Part shown: positions 1-5,450 of the stretch, piece by piece
How the letters are laid out: every line of letters begins with the position of its first letter
Numbering within the stretch: the first letter of the stretch is position 1
Source of the DNA: Deltaproteobacteria bacterium
GTDB taxonomy: Bacteria; Desulfobacterota; Binatia; Binatales; Binataceae
DNA: 5,450 nucleotides
Direction: 5' to 3'
Assembly (NCBI GenBank): GCA_003161515.1
Contig: PMOH01000247.1
Coordinates: forward strand, 1-5,450
Notes under the pieces: generated by a model
Told to the model about the DNA's origin: nothing
The model's database searches: none
The model's input: the letters and a program-made list of their open reading frames with translations, nothing else
Position numbers and translations under genes: made by a program

Positions 1-401
1 GGATTAACTTTTCTGTAGGTGGGCTTGCTCGGCAGATTCGTCGGCAGTTGCCCGGCCGCGGCGTTGATGGCGGCTTGCACGTCGCGCGCGGCGGCGTCGA
101 TATTGCGGCTCAAATCGAATTGCAAAACGATGCTGCTGGTGCCGAGGTAGCTGGTAGAGGTCAGTTCGGTAAGGCCCGCGATACGGCCGAACTGTCGCTC
201 GAGCGGAGTCGCCACCGACGAGGCCATCGTCTCCGGACTTCCGCCGGGCAAATTCGCCTGCACCTGGATGGTCGGGAACTCGACCTGCGGCAACGGCGAA
301 ACCGGCAGCAGCCGAAACGCGATGATGCCGGAAAGCGCGAGCGCGATCGTCAACAGCGTGGTCGCGACCGGCTTTCTAATGAAGGGTTCGGAGATGCTCA
401 T
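1..401 (-). CDS. mdtC: MdtC-like RND multidrug efflux pump subunit, N-terminal part (gene runs off the left edge)
   Basis: This gene encodes the second inner-membrane RND (HAE1) proton/drug antiporter of an MdtABC-type pump. Only the first 133 codons are present. The ATG at 401-399 overlaps the mdtB stop (ATGA). The protein begins MSISEPFIRKPVATTLL, a short cytoplasmic tail followed by TM1 (about residues 12-29). Next comes the start of the periplasmic porter domain, with LPQVEFPTIQV, SPETMASSVATPLER, FGRIAGLTELTS, ARDVQAAINAA and PSKPTYRKVNP. The motifs SPETMASSVATPLER, GRIAG and PTYRKxNP match E. coli MdtC as I remember it, more closely than MdtB, whose matching segment is PPVYSKxNP. No good Shine-Dalgarno sequence lies in the 20 nt before the ATG, so translation probably depends on coupling to mdtB. 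A full protein would be about 1020-1050 residues. The proton-relay residues lie outside the window, so activity cannot be judged. Family assignment is firm; the MdtC rather than MdtB label is very likely. Confidence 0.93.
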   Translation of the reverse strand, partial: MSISEPFIRKPVATTLLTIALALSGIIAFRLLPVSPLPQVEFPTIQVQANLPGGSPETMASSVATPLERQFGRIAGLTELTSTSYLGTSSIVLQFDLSRNIDAAARDVQAAINAAAGQLPTNLPSKPTYRKVN

Positions 402-3400
402 GACGCTTGCGCGGGAATTGTTTCAGGGGTTTCAGGCGCCACACCTTTGGTCCGCCAATTTTCGAAGCGCGTCGCCATGCGATCGAAGGTCAGGAAAATT
501 ACCGGCGTCGTGTAGAGCGTCAGCACCTGGCTGACGAGCAGGCCGCCGACGATTGCGATACCGAGCGGGCGCCGCAACTCGGAGCCGACGCCGGTGCCCA
601 ATGCGAGCGGCAATCCGCCGAGCAGCGCCGCCATCGTGGTCATCATGATCGGACGGAAGCGCAGCAGGCAGGCCTGGTAGATGGCCTCGCGCGGCGGCTT
701 GCCGTCCTGGCGCTGAGCCTCGAGCGCAAAGTCGATCATCATGATCGCATTTTTTTTGACGATACCGATCAGCAAGATGATGCCGATGAGGGCGATCACG
801 TTTAGATCCTGACCGCAAATCATCAGGGCAAGGATCGCGCCGACGCCCGCCGACGGGAGCGTCGAGAGAATCGTCACTGGGTGAATGTAACTCTCGTAGA
901 GCACGCCGAGCACGATGTACACCGTGACTAGTGCCGCGAGGATCAGCAGCGGCTCGTTGGTCAACGACGCGCGAAATGCCGCGGCGGTGCCCTGGAACGA
1001 AGCCTCGATGCTCGCGGGCATTCCGATTTGCTCACGGGCACTGTCGATCGCAGTGACCGCGTCACCGAGCGCGTAGCCGGGCGCGAGATCGAACGAAATC
1101 GTGACCGCGGGGAACTGGCCTTCATGATTGACGGCGAGCGGCGACGCGCCCGGCACAAATCGAGTGAAGGCACTCAGCGGAACCTCGCCGCCGGTGTTCG
1201 AGCGAATATAGATGTCGTCGAGCGCGTGCGGATTGCGCTGGAACTCCGGCGCGACTTCGAGCACCACGTGATATTGGTTGAGCTGGGTGAACATCGTCGA
1301 CACCTGACGCTGGCCGAAGGCGTCATACAGTGTGTTGTCGATCAGATTCGGCGTAATGCCGAGCCGCGACGCGGTCAACCGATCGATGACGATATGCTCC
1401 TCCCAGCCGTCGTTCTGCTGGTCGGTCGCGACGTTGCGCAGCGCGGGAATCGTCTTGAGCCTGGCGACCAGCTTGTTGGTCCAGGTGTTCAACTCGTCGG
1501 AGCTCGGATCTTCGAGGCTGTACTGATACTGCGTGCGGCTCACGCGATCTTCGACCGTGAGATCCTGCACCGGCTGCAAATACAGCGTGAGGCCGTTGGC
1601 GGCCAGCAACTTCGGCTGCAGACGGTTGATGACCGTCGTGATATCGACCTTGCGCACGTTGAGCGGCTTCAGGTTGATCAGTATGCGTCCGCTGTTGACG
1701 GTGGTGTTGGTGCCGTCGATGCCGACGAACGACGACAGGCTCTCGACCGCCGGATCCTGCAAAATAATCCGCGCCAGATCCTGCTGCCCGCGCGCCATCG
1801 CGGCGAACGATACATTCTGCGGCGCTTCGGAAACGCCCTGGATGACGCCGGTGTCCTGCACCGGAAAAAATCCCTTGGGCACGACGATGTAGAGCAGGAT
1901 CGTCAGCACCAGCGTGCCGATCGCGACCATCAGGGTTTCCCATTCGTGCTCGAGAACCCATTCGAGGGTGCGGCCGTAAAACGCGATGGTGTCTTCGAAT
2001 ACTTTTTCGGACTTGCGATAGAACCAGGTCTGCTGATCCTTGGGCGTGTGGCGGAGCAGCTTCGCGCTCATCATTGGTGTGAGCGTCAGCGAGACGACCG
2101 CCGACATCAGGATCGTCACTGCCAGCGTCACCGCGAACTCGCGGAACAGCCGGCCGACGATGTCGCCCATGAACAGCAGCGGAATCAGCACCGCGATCAG
2201 CGAGACGGTCAGCGACAGGATCGTGAAACCGATTTGCTCGGCGCCCTTGAGCGCGGCTTCCAGCGGCTTGTCGCCCTCCTCGATAAAGCGCGAGATGTTT
2301 TCGATCATCACGATCGCGTCGTCAACCACGAAGCCGGTCGAAATGGTGAGCGCCATCAACGACAGGTTGTCCAGGCTGTAGCCGAGCAGGTACATCACGC
2401 CGAAGGTGCCGATCAGCGACAGCGGCACCGCGATGCTCGGGATGATCGTCGCCGACAGACTGCGCAGGAACAGGAAGATGACCATCACGACCAGCGCCAC
2501 CGTCAGCATCAGCTCGAACTGTACGTCGGAGACCGACGCGCGAATCGTGGTGGTGCGATCGGTGAGAATCTGGACCTTGACCGATGACGGCAACGAGGCT
2601 TGCAAGCGCGGCATCAGCGCCTTGATCCGGTCCACGACGGCGATGATATTGGCGCCGGGCTGGCGCTGAACGTTGACGATGACGGCGGGAGTCAGGTTCA
2701 TCCAGGCCGCGGCCTTGACGTTCTCGGCGTCGTCGATCGCGTTGGCGACGTCGGACAGCTTGACTGGCGCGCCGTTGTGATAGGCAACGATTATCGGCAG
2801 GTAATCCTTGGCCGTGAGCAGTTGGTCGTTCGCGCCAATCGTGTACGCCTGCTGCTTGCCGTCGAAGTTGCCCTTGGCTTCGTTGACGTTGGCGCCGGAA
2901 ATCGCAGTGCGCAGATCTTCGAGCGTCATGTTGTACGACGCGAGCGAAGTCGGATTGGCCTGGATGCGGACCGAGGGCTTTTGTCCGCCGCCGATACTCA
3001 CGAGGCCAACGCCGGGCAGCTGCGAAATCTTCTCGGCAAGGCGCGTGTCGGCCAGATCTTCAACCTGGTCGAGCGGCAGTTCCTGCGACGTCAGCGCGAG
3101 CGTGAGAATCGGCGAGTCGGCCGGATTGGTCTTGCTGTAAACCGGCGGGTTCGGAAGATCGGTCGGCAGGTAAGTCGCCGCCGCGTTGATCGCGGCCTGC
3201 ACCTCCTGCTCGGCAATGTCGATGTTCAAGTTGAGATCGAATTGCAGCGTGATGACCGAGCTGCCGTACGAACTATTCGAGGTCATCTGGGTGAGTCCGG
3301 GGACCTCTCCGAATTGGCGCTCGAGCGGAGCGGTTACCGACGACGCCATCACGTCCGGACTCCCGCCCGGGTAGAACGTCATGACCTGGATCGTCGGATA

Positions 3401-3523
3401 ATCCACCTGCGGCAGCGCCGACACGGGGAGTTGCTCGTAGGCGACGAGCCCCGCGAGCATGAGCCCGACCATCAGCAGAGAAGTCGCGACCGGCCGCAGT
3501 ATGAACGGGCGCGAAAGATTCAA
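398..3523 (-). CDS. mdtB: MdtB-like RND (HAE1) multidrug efflux pump, inner-membrane subunit
   Basis: This is a complete 1041-residue proton-driven efflux transporter, the normal length for HAE1 RND pumps. TM1 is at about residues 10-30. Two large periplasmic porter/docking regions lie at about 32-335 and 550-855. TM bundles lie at about 336-548 and 857-1012. The TM4 proton-relay pair is present in GFVVDDA (Asp401/Asp402, equivalent to AcrB D407/D408). TM10 has IVKKN (Lys924, equivalent to K940), and TM11 has LLRFRPIMMTT (Arg955 and Thr962, equivalent to R971 and T978). The relay therefore looks intact. VDYPTIQV, SPDVMASSVTAPLER, PNPPVYSKTNPADSP, LIPLLFMGDIVGRLFREF and SGANVNEAKG closely match E. 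coli MdtB. The start is TTG at 3523-3521, inside the mdtA stop (TTGA), with GGGGAG 9 nt upstream; no ATG start would preserve the cytoplasmic tail and TM1. The stop overlaps the mdtC ATG. It is expected to form a mixed trimer with MdtC. Substrates cannot be read from the sequence. Confidence 0.97.
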   Translation of the reverse strand: MNLSRPFILRPVATSLLMVGLMLAGLVAYEQLPVSALPQVDYPTIQVMTFYPGGSPDVMASSVTAPLERQFGEVPGLTQMTSNSSYGSSVITLQFDLNLNIDIAEQEVQAAINAAATYLPTDLPNPPVYSKTNPADSPILTLALTSQELPLDQVEDLADTRLAEKISQLPGVGLVSIGGGQKPSVRIQANPTSLASYNMTLEDLRTAISGANVNEAKGNFDGKQQAYTIGANDQLLTAKDYLPIIVAYHNGAPVKLSDVANAIDDAENVKAAAWMNLTPAVIVNVQRQPGANIIAVVDRIKALMPRLQASLPSSVKVQILTDRTTTIRASVSDVQFELMLTVALVVMVIFLFLRSLSATIIPSIAVPLSLIGTFGVMYLLGYSLDNLSLMALTISTGFVVDDAIVMIENISRFIEEGDKPLEAALKGAEQIGFTILSLTVSLIAVLIPLLFMGDIVGRLFREFAVTLAVTILMSAVVSLTLTPMMSAKLLRHTPKDQQTWFYRKSEKVFEDTIAFYGRTLEWVLEHEWETLMVAIGTLVLTILLYIVVPKGFFPVQDTGVIQGVSEAPQNVSFAAMARGQQDLARIILQDPAVESLSSFVGIDGTNTTVNSGRILINLKPLNVRKVDITTVINRLQPKLLAANGLTLYLQPVQDLTVEDRVSRTQYQYSLEDPSSDELNTWTNKLVARLKTIPALRNVATDQQNDGWEEHIVIDRLTASRLGITPNLIDNTLYDAFGQRQVSTMFTQLNQYHVVLEVAPEFQRNPHALDDIYIRSNTGGEVPLSAFTRFVPGASPLAVNHEGQFPAVTISFDLAPGYALGDAVTAIDSAREQIGMPASIEASFQGTAAAFRASLTNEPLLILAALVTVYIVLGVLYESYIHPVTILSTLPSAGVGAILALMICGQDLNVIALIGIILLIGIVKKNAIMMIDFALEAQRQDGKPPREAIYQACLLRFRPIMMTTMAALLGGLPLALGTGVGSELRRPLGIAIVGGLLVSQVLTLYTTPVIFLTFDRMATRFENWRTKGVAPETPETIPAQAS

Positions 3524-4758
3524 GGGGTGACGCTCCCCGGAGGAATCGCGGCAGTCTGCACGCTCACGCGCGCGCCTTGCTGCAGCTTGTCGACGCCGTC
3601 AGTCACGACCAGGTCCTTTACCGCGAGACCTTTGCTGATTGCGATTACGTCGCCCTGGGTTGCGCCGACGGTTACCGGGCGCATCTCGACGGTCTTGTCC
3701 GGCTTCACGACATAGACGAACGAACCTTGCTGGCTGCGCTGAAGGCCGGCCGCCGGGATCAGGATCGCATTGGAGATGGTGTTGACGAGCAGGCGCGCGT
3801 TGACGAACTGATTCGGGAACAGCGCGTTGTCGGTGTTGGGAAAAGCCGCCTTGAGCTTGATCGTGCCGGTGGACTGATCGATCTGGTTGTCGGTCGTGAG
3901 CAGATTTCCGCTGGCGAGCTTGCGCTTGAAGTCGCGATCGTAAGCGTCAACCGGCAATTGCGGATTCGCCTTCATCGCGGTCTCGAGGCTTGGCAGGTCG
4001 TCCTCAGGAATCGCGAAGTCAACTGCGATCGGCTGCAGTTGCGTGATCACCGCGAGACCCGTCGCGTCGGTCGCATGAATAATGTTGCCGGCGTCCACCA
4101 GGCGCAGCCCGACGCGTCCGGTGATCGGCGACGTGATGCGGCTGTAGGTCAGTTGAAGTTTGGCGTTATCGACCAGGCCCTTGTCGCTCTCGATCGAGCC
4201 CGCGAACTGTCCGACCAACGATTGCTGATTGTCGAGATCCTGCCGCGCGATGATTTTCTGATCGTAAAGTTCCTTGTCGCGCGCGAGCAGAATTTTGTTG
4301 TTCTCGAGCGACGCAAGATCCTTCGCGAGCGTACCTTGCGCCTGCGTCAGCTGCACCTGGTAGGGACGCGGATCGATCTCAGCCAGCAAATCGCCGGCCT
4401 TCACGATTTGCCCCTCAGTAAAATTTACTTTGACGAGCTGTCCATCGACGCGGCTCTTGACCGTGACCGTGTTGTAAGGAGTCACCGTTCCGATCGCGGA
4501 AATGTACTGATTGAGATCGCCGATTTTCGCCGGCACCGCCGCCACCGGAACGATTGGATGCGCCATCGCAGAAGGCGCCGTCGCATCAGTGCGGTTTCGT
4601 CCGCTCAGGTACCAGATTCCAATCACCGCGACGAGGAGAACTACCGCCCACAGGCGCCATCGTTGCGCAGCTTTGTCGATCCAACTGGACACTTCGGCAT
4701 CCTGCATATATCGCGAGGCGTTGGGTTTTCCGGTCGTCGGGCCGTCAGAATCCATCAT
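3520..4758 (-). CDS. mdtA: MdtA-like periplasmic adaptor (membrane fusion protein) of the RND efflux pump
   Basis: This adaptor would bridge the MdtB/MdtC trimer to an outer-membrane channel. From the second ATG (4755) it has 411 residues, close to the roughly 415 of E. coli MdtA. Residues 1-33 form a polar N-terminal tail and about 34-52 a single hydrophobic anchor (WRLWAVVLLVAVIGIWYL). No lipobox Cys follows, so it is not a lipoprotein. The first lipoyl half is at about 97-130 (VKSRVDGQLVKVNFTEGQ, then KAGDLLAEIDP). An alpha-helical hairpin lies at about 134-203, and the second lipoyl half at 205-226 (SRITSPITGRVGL). Beta-barrel and membrane-proximal domains follow, with DNQIDQSTGTIKLKA, LFPNQFVNARLLV and VVTDGVDKLQQGARV, all typical of MdtA. 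The start is taken at tandem ATGs (4758 and 4755). GGAG lies 3 and 6 nt upstream respectively, so the second is better spaced. An in-frame TTG at 4782 would add 8 residues but has no good ribosome site. The gene is first in the operon and overlaps mdtB by 4 bp. Confidence 0.96.
   Translation of the reverse strand: MMDSDGPTTGKPNASRYMQDAEVSSWIDKAAQRWRLWAVVLLVAVIGIWYLSGRNRTDATAPSAMAHPIVPVAAVPAKIGDLNQYISAIGTVTPYNTVTVKSRVDGQLVKVNFTEGQIVKAGDLLAEIDPRPYQVQLTQAQGTLAKDLASLENNKILLARDKELYDQKIIARQDLDNQQSLVGQFAGSIESDKGLVDNAKLQLTYSRITSPITGRVGLRLVDAGNIIHATDATGLAVITQLQPIAVDFAIPEDDLPSLETAMKANPQLPVDAYDRDFKRKLASGNLLTTDNQIDQSTGTIKLKAAFPNTDNALFPNQFVNARLLVNTISNAILIPAAGLQRSQQGSFVYVVKPDKTVEMRPVTVGATQGDVIAISKGLAVKDLVVTDGVDKLQQGARVSVQTAAIPPGSVTP
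3533..3538 (-). promoter_or_regulatory. mdtB: Ribosome binding site of mdtB inside the end of mdtA (supports the TTG start)
   Basis: GGGGAG on the minus strand lies 9 nt before TTG 3523-3521, within the Pro-Gly-Ser codons near the end of mdtA. With the TTGA overlap it supports TTG as the real mdtB start, using both a local ribosome site and re-initiation after mdtA. Confidence 0.55.
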
Positions 4759-4761
4759 GTT

Positions 4762-4766
4762 CTCCG
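4762..4766 (-). promoter_or_regulatory. mdtA: Ribosome binding site of mdtA (decides the start)
   Basis: CGGAG on the minus strand ends 3 nt before ATG 4758 and 6 nt before ATG 4755. This supports one of these tandem ATGs, preferably the second, over the in-frame TTG at 4782, which has no comparable site upstream. Confidence 0.6.
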
Positions 4767-4790
4767 TAGCACTCGTATCCAAACTAGCAA

Positions 4791-4806
4791 ATCGCGATCC
4801 CGGATC
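4791..4806. promoter_or_regulatory. Overlapping short palindromes upstream of mdtA
   Basis: ATCGCGAT (4791-4798) is a perfect 8-bp palindrome, and GATCC-C-GGATC (4796-4806) is an 11-bp odd-centred palindrome that overlaps it. They lie between the candidate operon promoter and the adaptor start, so they could be a second protein-binding site or a small structure in the mdtA leader. Both are short enough to occur by chance. Confidence 0.15.
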
Positions 4807-4807
4807 T

Positions 4808-4836
4808 ATTGTTGCAATTTTGGACTCGCCAGTCCA
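4808..4836 (-). promoter_or_regulatory. Candidate promoter for the mdtABC-like operon
   Basis: On the minus strand TGGACT (4836-4831) and AACAAT (4813-4808) are 17 bp apart, each with 4 of 6 consensus matches. The -35 element is one arm of the inverted repeat, so a bound TetR-type dimer would block it. The leader to the adaptor start would be about 40-45 nt. This is the best pair I could find, but it is weak and unproven. Confidence 0.22.
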
Positions 4837-4840
4837 TATT
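4812..4840 (+). promoter_or_regulatory. Candidate sigma-70-like promoter for the TetR-family gene
   Basis: TTGCAA (4812-4817) and CATATT (4835-4840) are separated by 17 bp and each match the -35 and -10 consensus at 4 of 6 positions. Transcription would start near 4847, about 50 nt before the GTG. The candidate operator lies in the spacer, which suggests autoregulation. The match is modest, and promoter rules for this organism are unknown. Confidence 0.3.
4821..4836. promoter_or_regulatory. Inverted repeat, candidate TetR-type operator between the divergent genes
   Basis: TGGACTCGCCAGTCCA is a perfect inverted repeat with 6-bp arms and a 4-bp centre, lying in the middle of the divergent intergenic region. 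TetR-family dimers commonly bind short palindromes of about 15-20 bp between their own gene and a divergent target. The site fills the spacer of the best plus-strand promoter candidate and overlaps the -35 of the best minus-strand candidate, so occupancy could repress both directions. A 6+6 repeat is not rare by chance in 141 bp; the support comes mainly from its position. Confidence 0.5.
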
Positions 4841-4885
4841 TCAGATATGCCGTGCGTGATTACGGATCTACGAATGCCGATGATT

Positions 4886-4890
4886 ACAGG
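4886..4890 (+). promoter_or_regulatory. Weak ribosome binding site of the TetR-family gene
   Basis: ACAGG ends 9 nt before GTG 4900. It is only a partial Shine-Dalgarno match but is better than anything before the alternative in-frame GTG at 4852. The weak site and GTG codon suggest low expression, as is common for a repressor. Confidence 0.3.
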
Positions 4891-4899
4891 TTACCAGTC

Positions 4900-5450
4900 G
4901 TGAGGGCTAAAAAGCAGACACTTTCGCCGCCGGTTCGCCGCAAAGAGGGCCGCGGGCGACCCTCGACGCCGTTCCTGCGCGAAAGAATACTACAAAGCGC
5001 GGCGGAACTCTTCGCCGAAAGGGAATTCGAACTGGTGTTGATCGACGAAGTCGCGGCGCATGCCGGCGTCGGCAAGGGCAGCGTCTATCGCCAGTTCAAA
5101 TCGAAAGAAGAACTCTACGCGGCCGCAGTAATCAACGGATTCACGGAACTGCAGCGCGAAATTCGCGCCGCACTCGCGGGGTCGAGCTCGACGCGCGATC
5201 AGACCGCGACCATCGTTCGGCACACCGTCAGATTTTTCTGGACGCGGCGTCAGTTCTTCGCCCTGCTGCGCGATCCCAAGGCGTTGCCGCCATCGCAGGA
5301 GCGGCAGTATCGGGCTCAGCGCAACGAGTTGTCGCGCCTGCTGAGCGCCGTACTCGACGACGGGGTCAAGCGCGGCGCGATCAGGCCCGGCGTCGACACT
5401 CGAATCGCAGCAGAAGCGCTGCTCGGCATGATACGCGGAATCAACCGCTA
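4900..5450 (+). CDS. TetR/AcrR-family transcriptional regulator, divergent to the efflux operon (3' end cut by window edge)
   Basis: This is a dimeric one-component repressor that by position probably controls the divergent efflux operon and itself. The first 183 codons are present; family members are usually about 190-220 residues, so little is missing. A basic N-terminal arm (residues 1-25) carries an AT-hook-like core RGRP at 18-21. The TetR DNA-binding domain follows at about 26-75: RERILQSAAELFAEREFE, then the helix-turn-helix IDEVAAHAGVGKGSVYRQF (48-66) and KSKEELY. This matches the family consensus through the tyrosine after the recognition helix. The C-terminal part (about 85-183) is helical with TVRFFWTRRQFFALL, LLSAVLDDGVKRGAIRPG and EALLGMIRGINR, typical of TetR ligand/dimer domains; the ligand cannot be predicted. 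The start is GTG at 4900 with a weak AGG 9 nt upstream. The frame stays open upstream, with another GTG at 4852 but no ribosome site there, so 4900 is favoured, not certain. The GTG overlaps the TGA of an upstream short frame. Confidence 0.93.
   Translation, partial: MRAKKQTLSPPVRRKEGRGRPSTPFLRERILQSAAELFAEREFELVLIDEVAAHAGVGKGSVYRQFKSKEELYAAAVINGFTELQREIRAALAGSSSTRDQTATIVRHTVRFFWTRRQFFALLRDPKALPPSQERQYRAQRNELSRLLSAVLDDGVKRGAIRPGVDTRIAAEALLGMIRGINR

Larger units (their letters stand above)
4805..4897 (+). pseudogene. Possible relic of a response-regulator receiver domain (FixJ/NarL-like)
   Basis: The plus frame through the divergent intergenic region (codons starting at 4805) reads SIVAILDSPV, then DMPCVITDLRMPMITGYQ, and stops at TGA 4901-4903. 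The second block resembles the receiver core around the phospho-acceptor Asp, where FixJ-type regulators read roughly C-L-I-T-D-x-x-M-P-G-M-x-G. The candidate Asp codon is at 4865-4867. One Gly codon of the usual MPGM appears to be missing. The LDSPV block also resembles the L-x-S-P stretch that precedes this motif in some FixJ-like proteins. Only about 31 codons fit. The N-terminal acidic pocket, the Lys-Pro switch region and any output domain are absent, and the frame after the stop does not continue the family. I infer a decayed fragment. Alternatives are a short leader ORF from ATG 4847 (18 codons) or chance. No database comparison was possible. Confidence 0.35.

Noticed and set aside
48..534. 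Plus-strand open frames opposite mdtC and the mdtB end
   Set aside because: Arg/Gly-rich shadow translations of the RND genes with no ribosome sites or motifs.
432..818. Minus-strand alternative frame within mdtB around the eight-A tract
   Set aside because: Its Arg/His/Asp-rich product is the out-of-frame reading of conserved TM10-TM12 codons, so there is no reason to call it a gene or a programmed frameshift product.
1323..1961. Minus-strand open frame of 212 codons inside mdtB
   Set aside because: It is an out-of-frame reading of the conserved periplasmic region of mdtB, composition-biased and without a domain.
1028..2587. Long plus-strand open frame of 519 codons opposite mdtB
   Set aside because: It lies wholly antisense to the well-supported mdtB gene, and its product is a low-complexity Arg/Asp/His/Gln-rich string with no domain. 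This is typical of the mirror frame of a GC-rich gene.
2600..3715. Plus-strand open frame of 371 codons opposite mdtB and mdtA
   Set aside because: It is antisense to two real genes, crosses their junction, is Arg/Val/Asp-rich and shows no recognisable motif.
4511..4756. The antisense-to-mdtA part of the plus-strand open frame that continues into the receiver-like stretch
   Set aside because: Upstream of about 4800 the frame shows no resemblance to a receiver domain and lies opposite the mdtA 5' end. Only the intergenic part is kept as a candidate relic.
4759..4782. TTG start for mdtA at 4782
   Set aside because: No suitable ribosome site precedes it, whereas the tandem ATGs at 4758 and 4755 follow a GGAG at workable spacing.
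4857..4887. Direct repeat TGATTAC at 4857-4863 and 4881-4887
   Set aside because: A 7-bp repeat 24 bp apart is short, and nothing else supports a binding-site array or an insertion target duplication.
4884..5223. Minus-strand open frames opposite the TetR-family gene
   Set aside because: They are antisense shadows of the helix-turn-helix coding region and have no motifs of their own.

Overview
The window holds most of a tripartite RND multidrug-efflux operon of the MdtABC type on the minus strand. A divergent TetR/AcrR-family regulator lies on the plus strand at the right end. Reading leftward: an MdtA-like periplasmic adaptor (about 4758-3520), an MdtB-like inner-membrane RND pump (3523-398) and the first 133 codons of an MdtC-like second RND pump (401-1, cut by the window edge). 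The regulator starts near 4900 and is cut by the right edge after 183 codons.

The architecture requires a Gram-negative cell envelope (inner-membrane RND pump, periplasmic adaptor, outer-membrane partner not seen here). The coding DNA is GC-rich and uses non-ATG starts (TTG for mdtB, GTG for the regulator). This fits a high-GC proteobacterial, acidobacterial or related environmental lineage, but the sequence alone does not let me name a taxon.

The three efflux genes are tightly packed. mdtA/mdtB overlap by 4 bp (TTGA) and mdtB/mdtC by 4 bp (ATGA), as expected for one transcript with coupled translation. By analogy with the E. coli system, MdtB and MdtC should form a mixed RND trimer that MdtA links to a TolC-like channel. 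No outer-membrane factor is visible in the window. The divergent TetR-type protein is the likely local repressor. In E. coli the operon is instead controlled by the BaeSR two-component system.

The most unusual part is the 141-bp divergent intergenic stretch (4759-4899), which is about 47% GC by my count. It holds a perfect 6+6 inverted repeat (4821-4836) placed to overlap candidate promoters in both directions. One plus-strand frame across the same DNA reads like a piece of a FixJ/NarL-type response-regulator receiver domain, with a CVITDLRMP motif matching the phospho-acceptor Asp region. That frame ends in a TGA that overlaps the GTG start of the regulator (GTGA). This could be the relic of a lost two-component regulator, a short coupled leader ORF, or coincidence.

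No RNA genes, insertion sequences, CRISPR arrays or intrinsic terminators were seen. The operon's 3' end lies outside the window.
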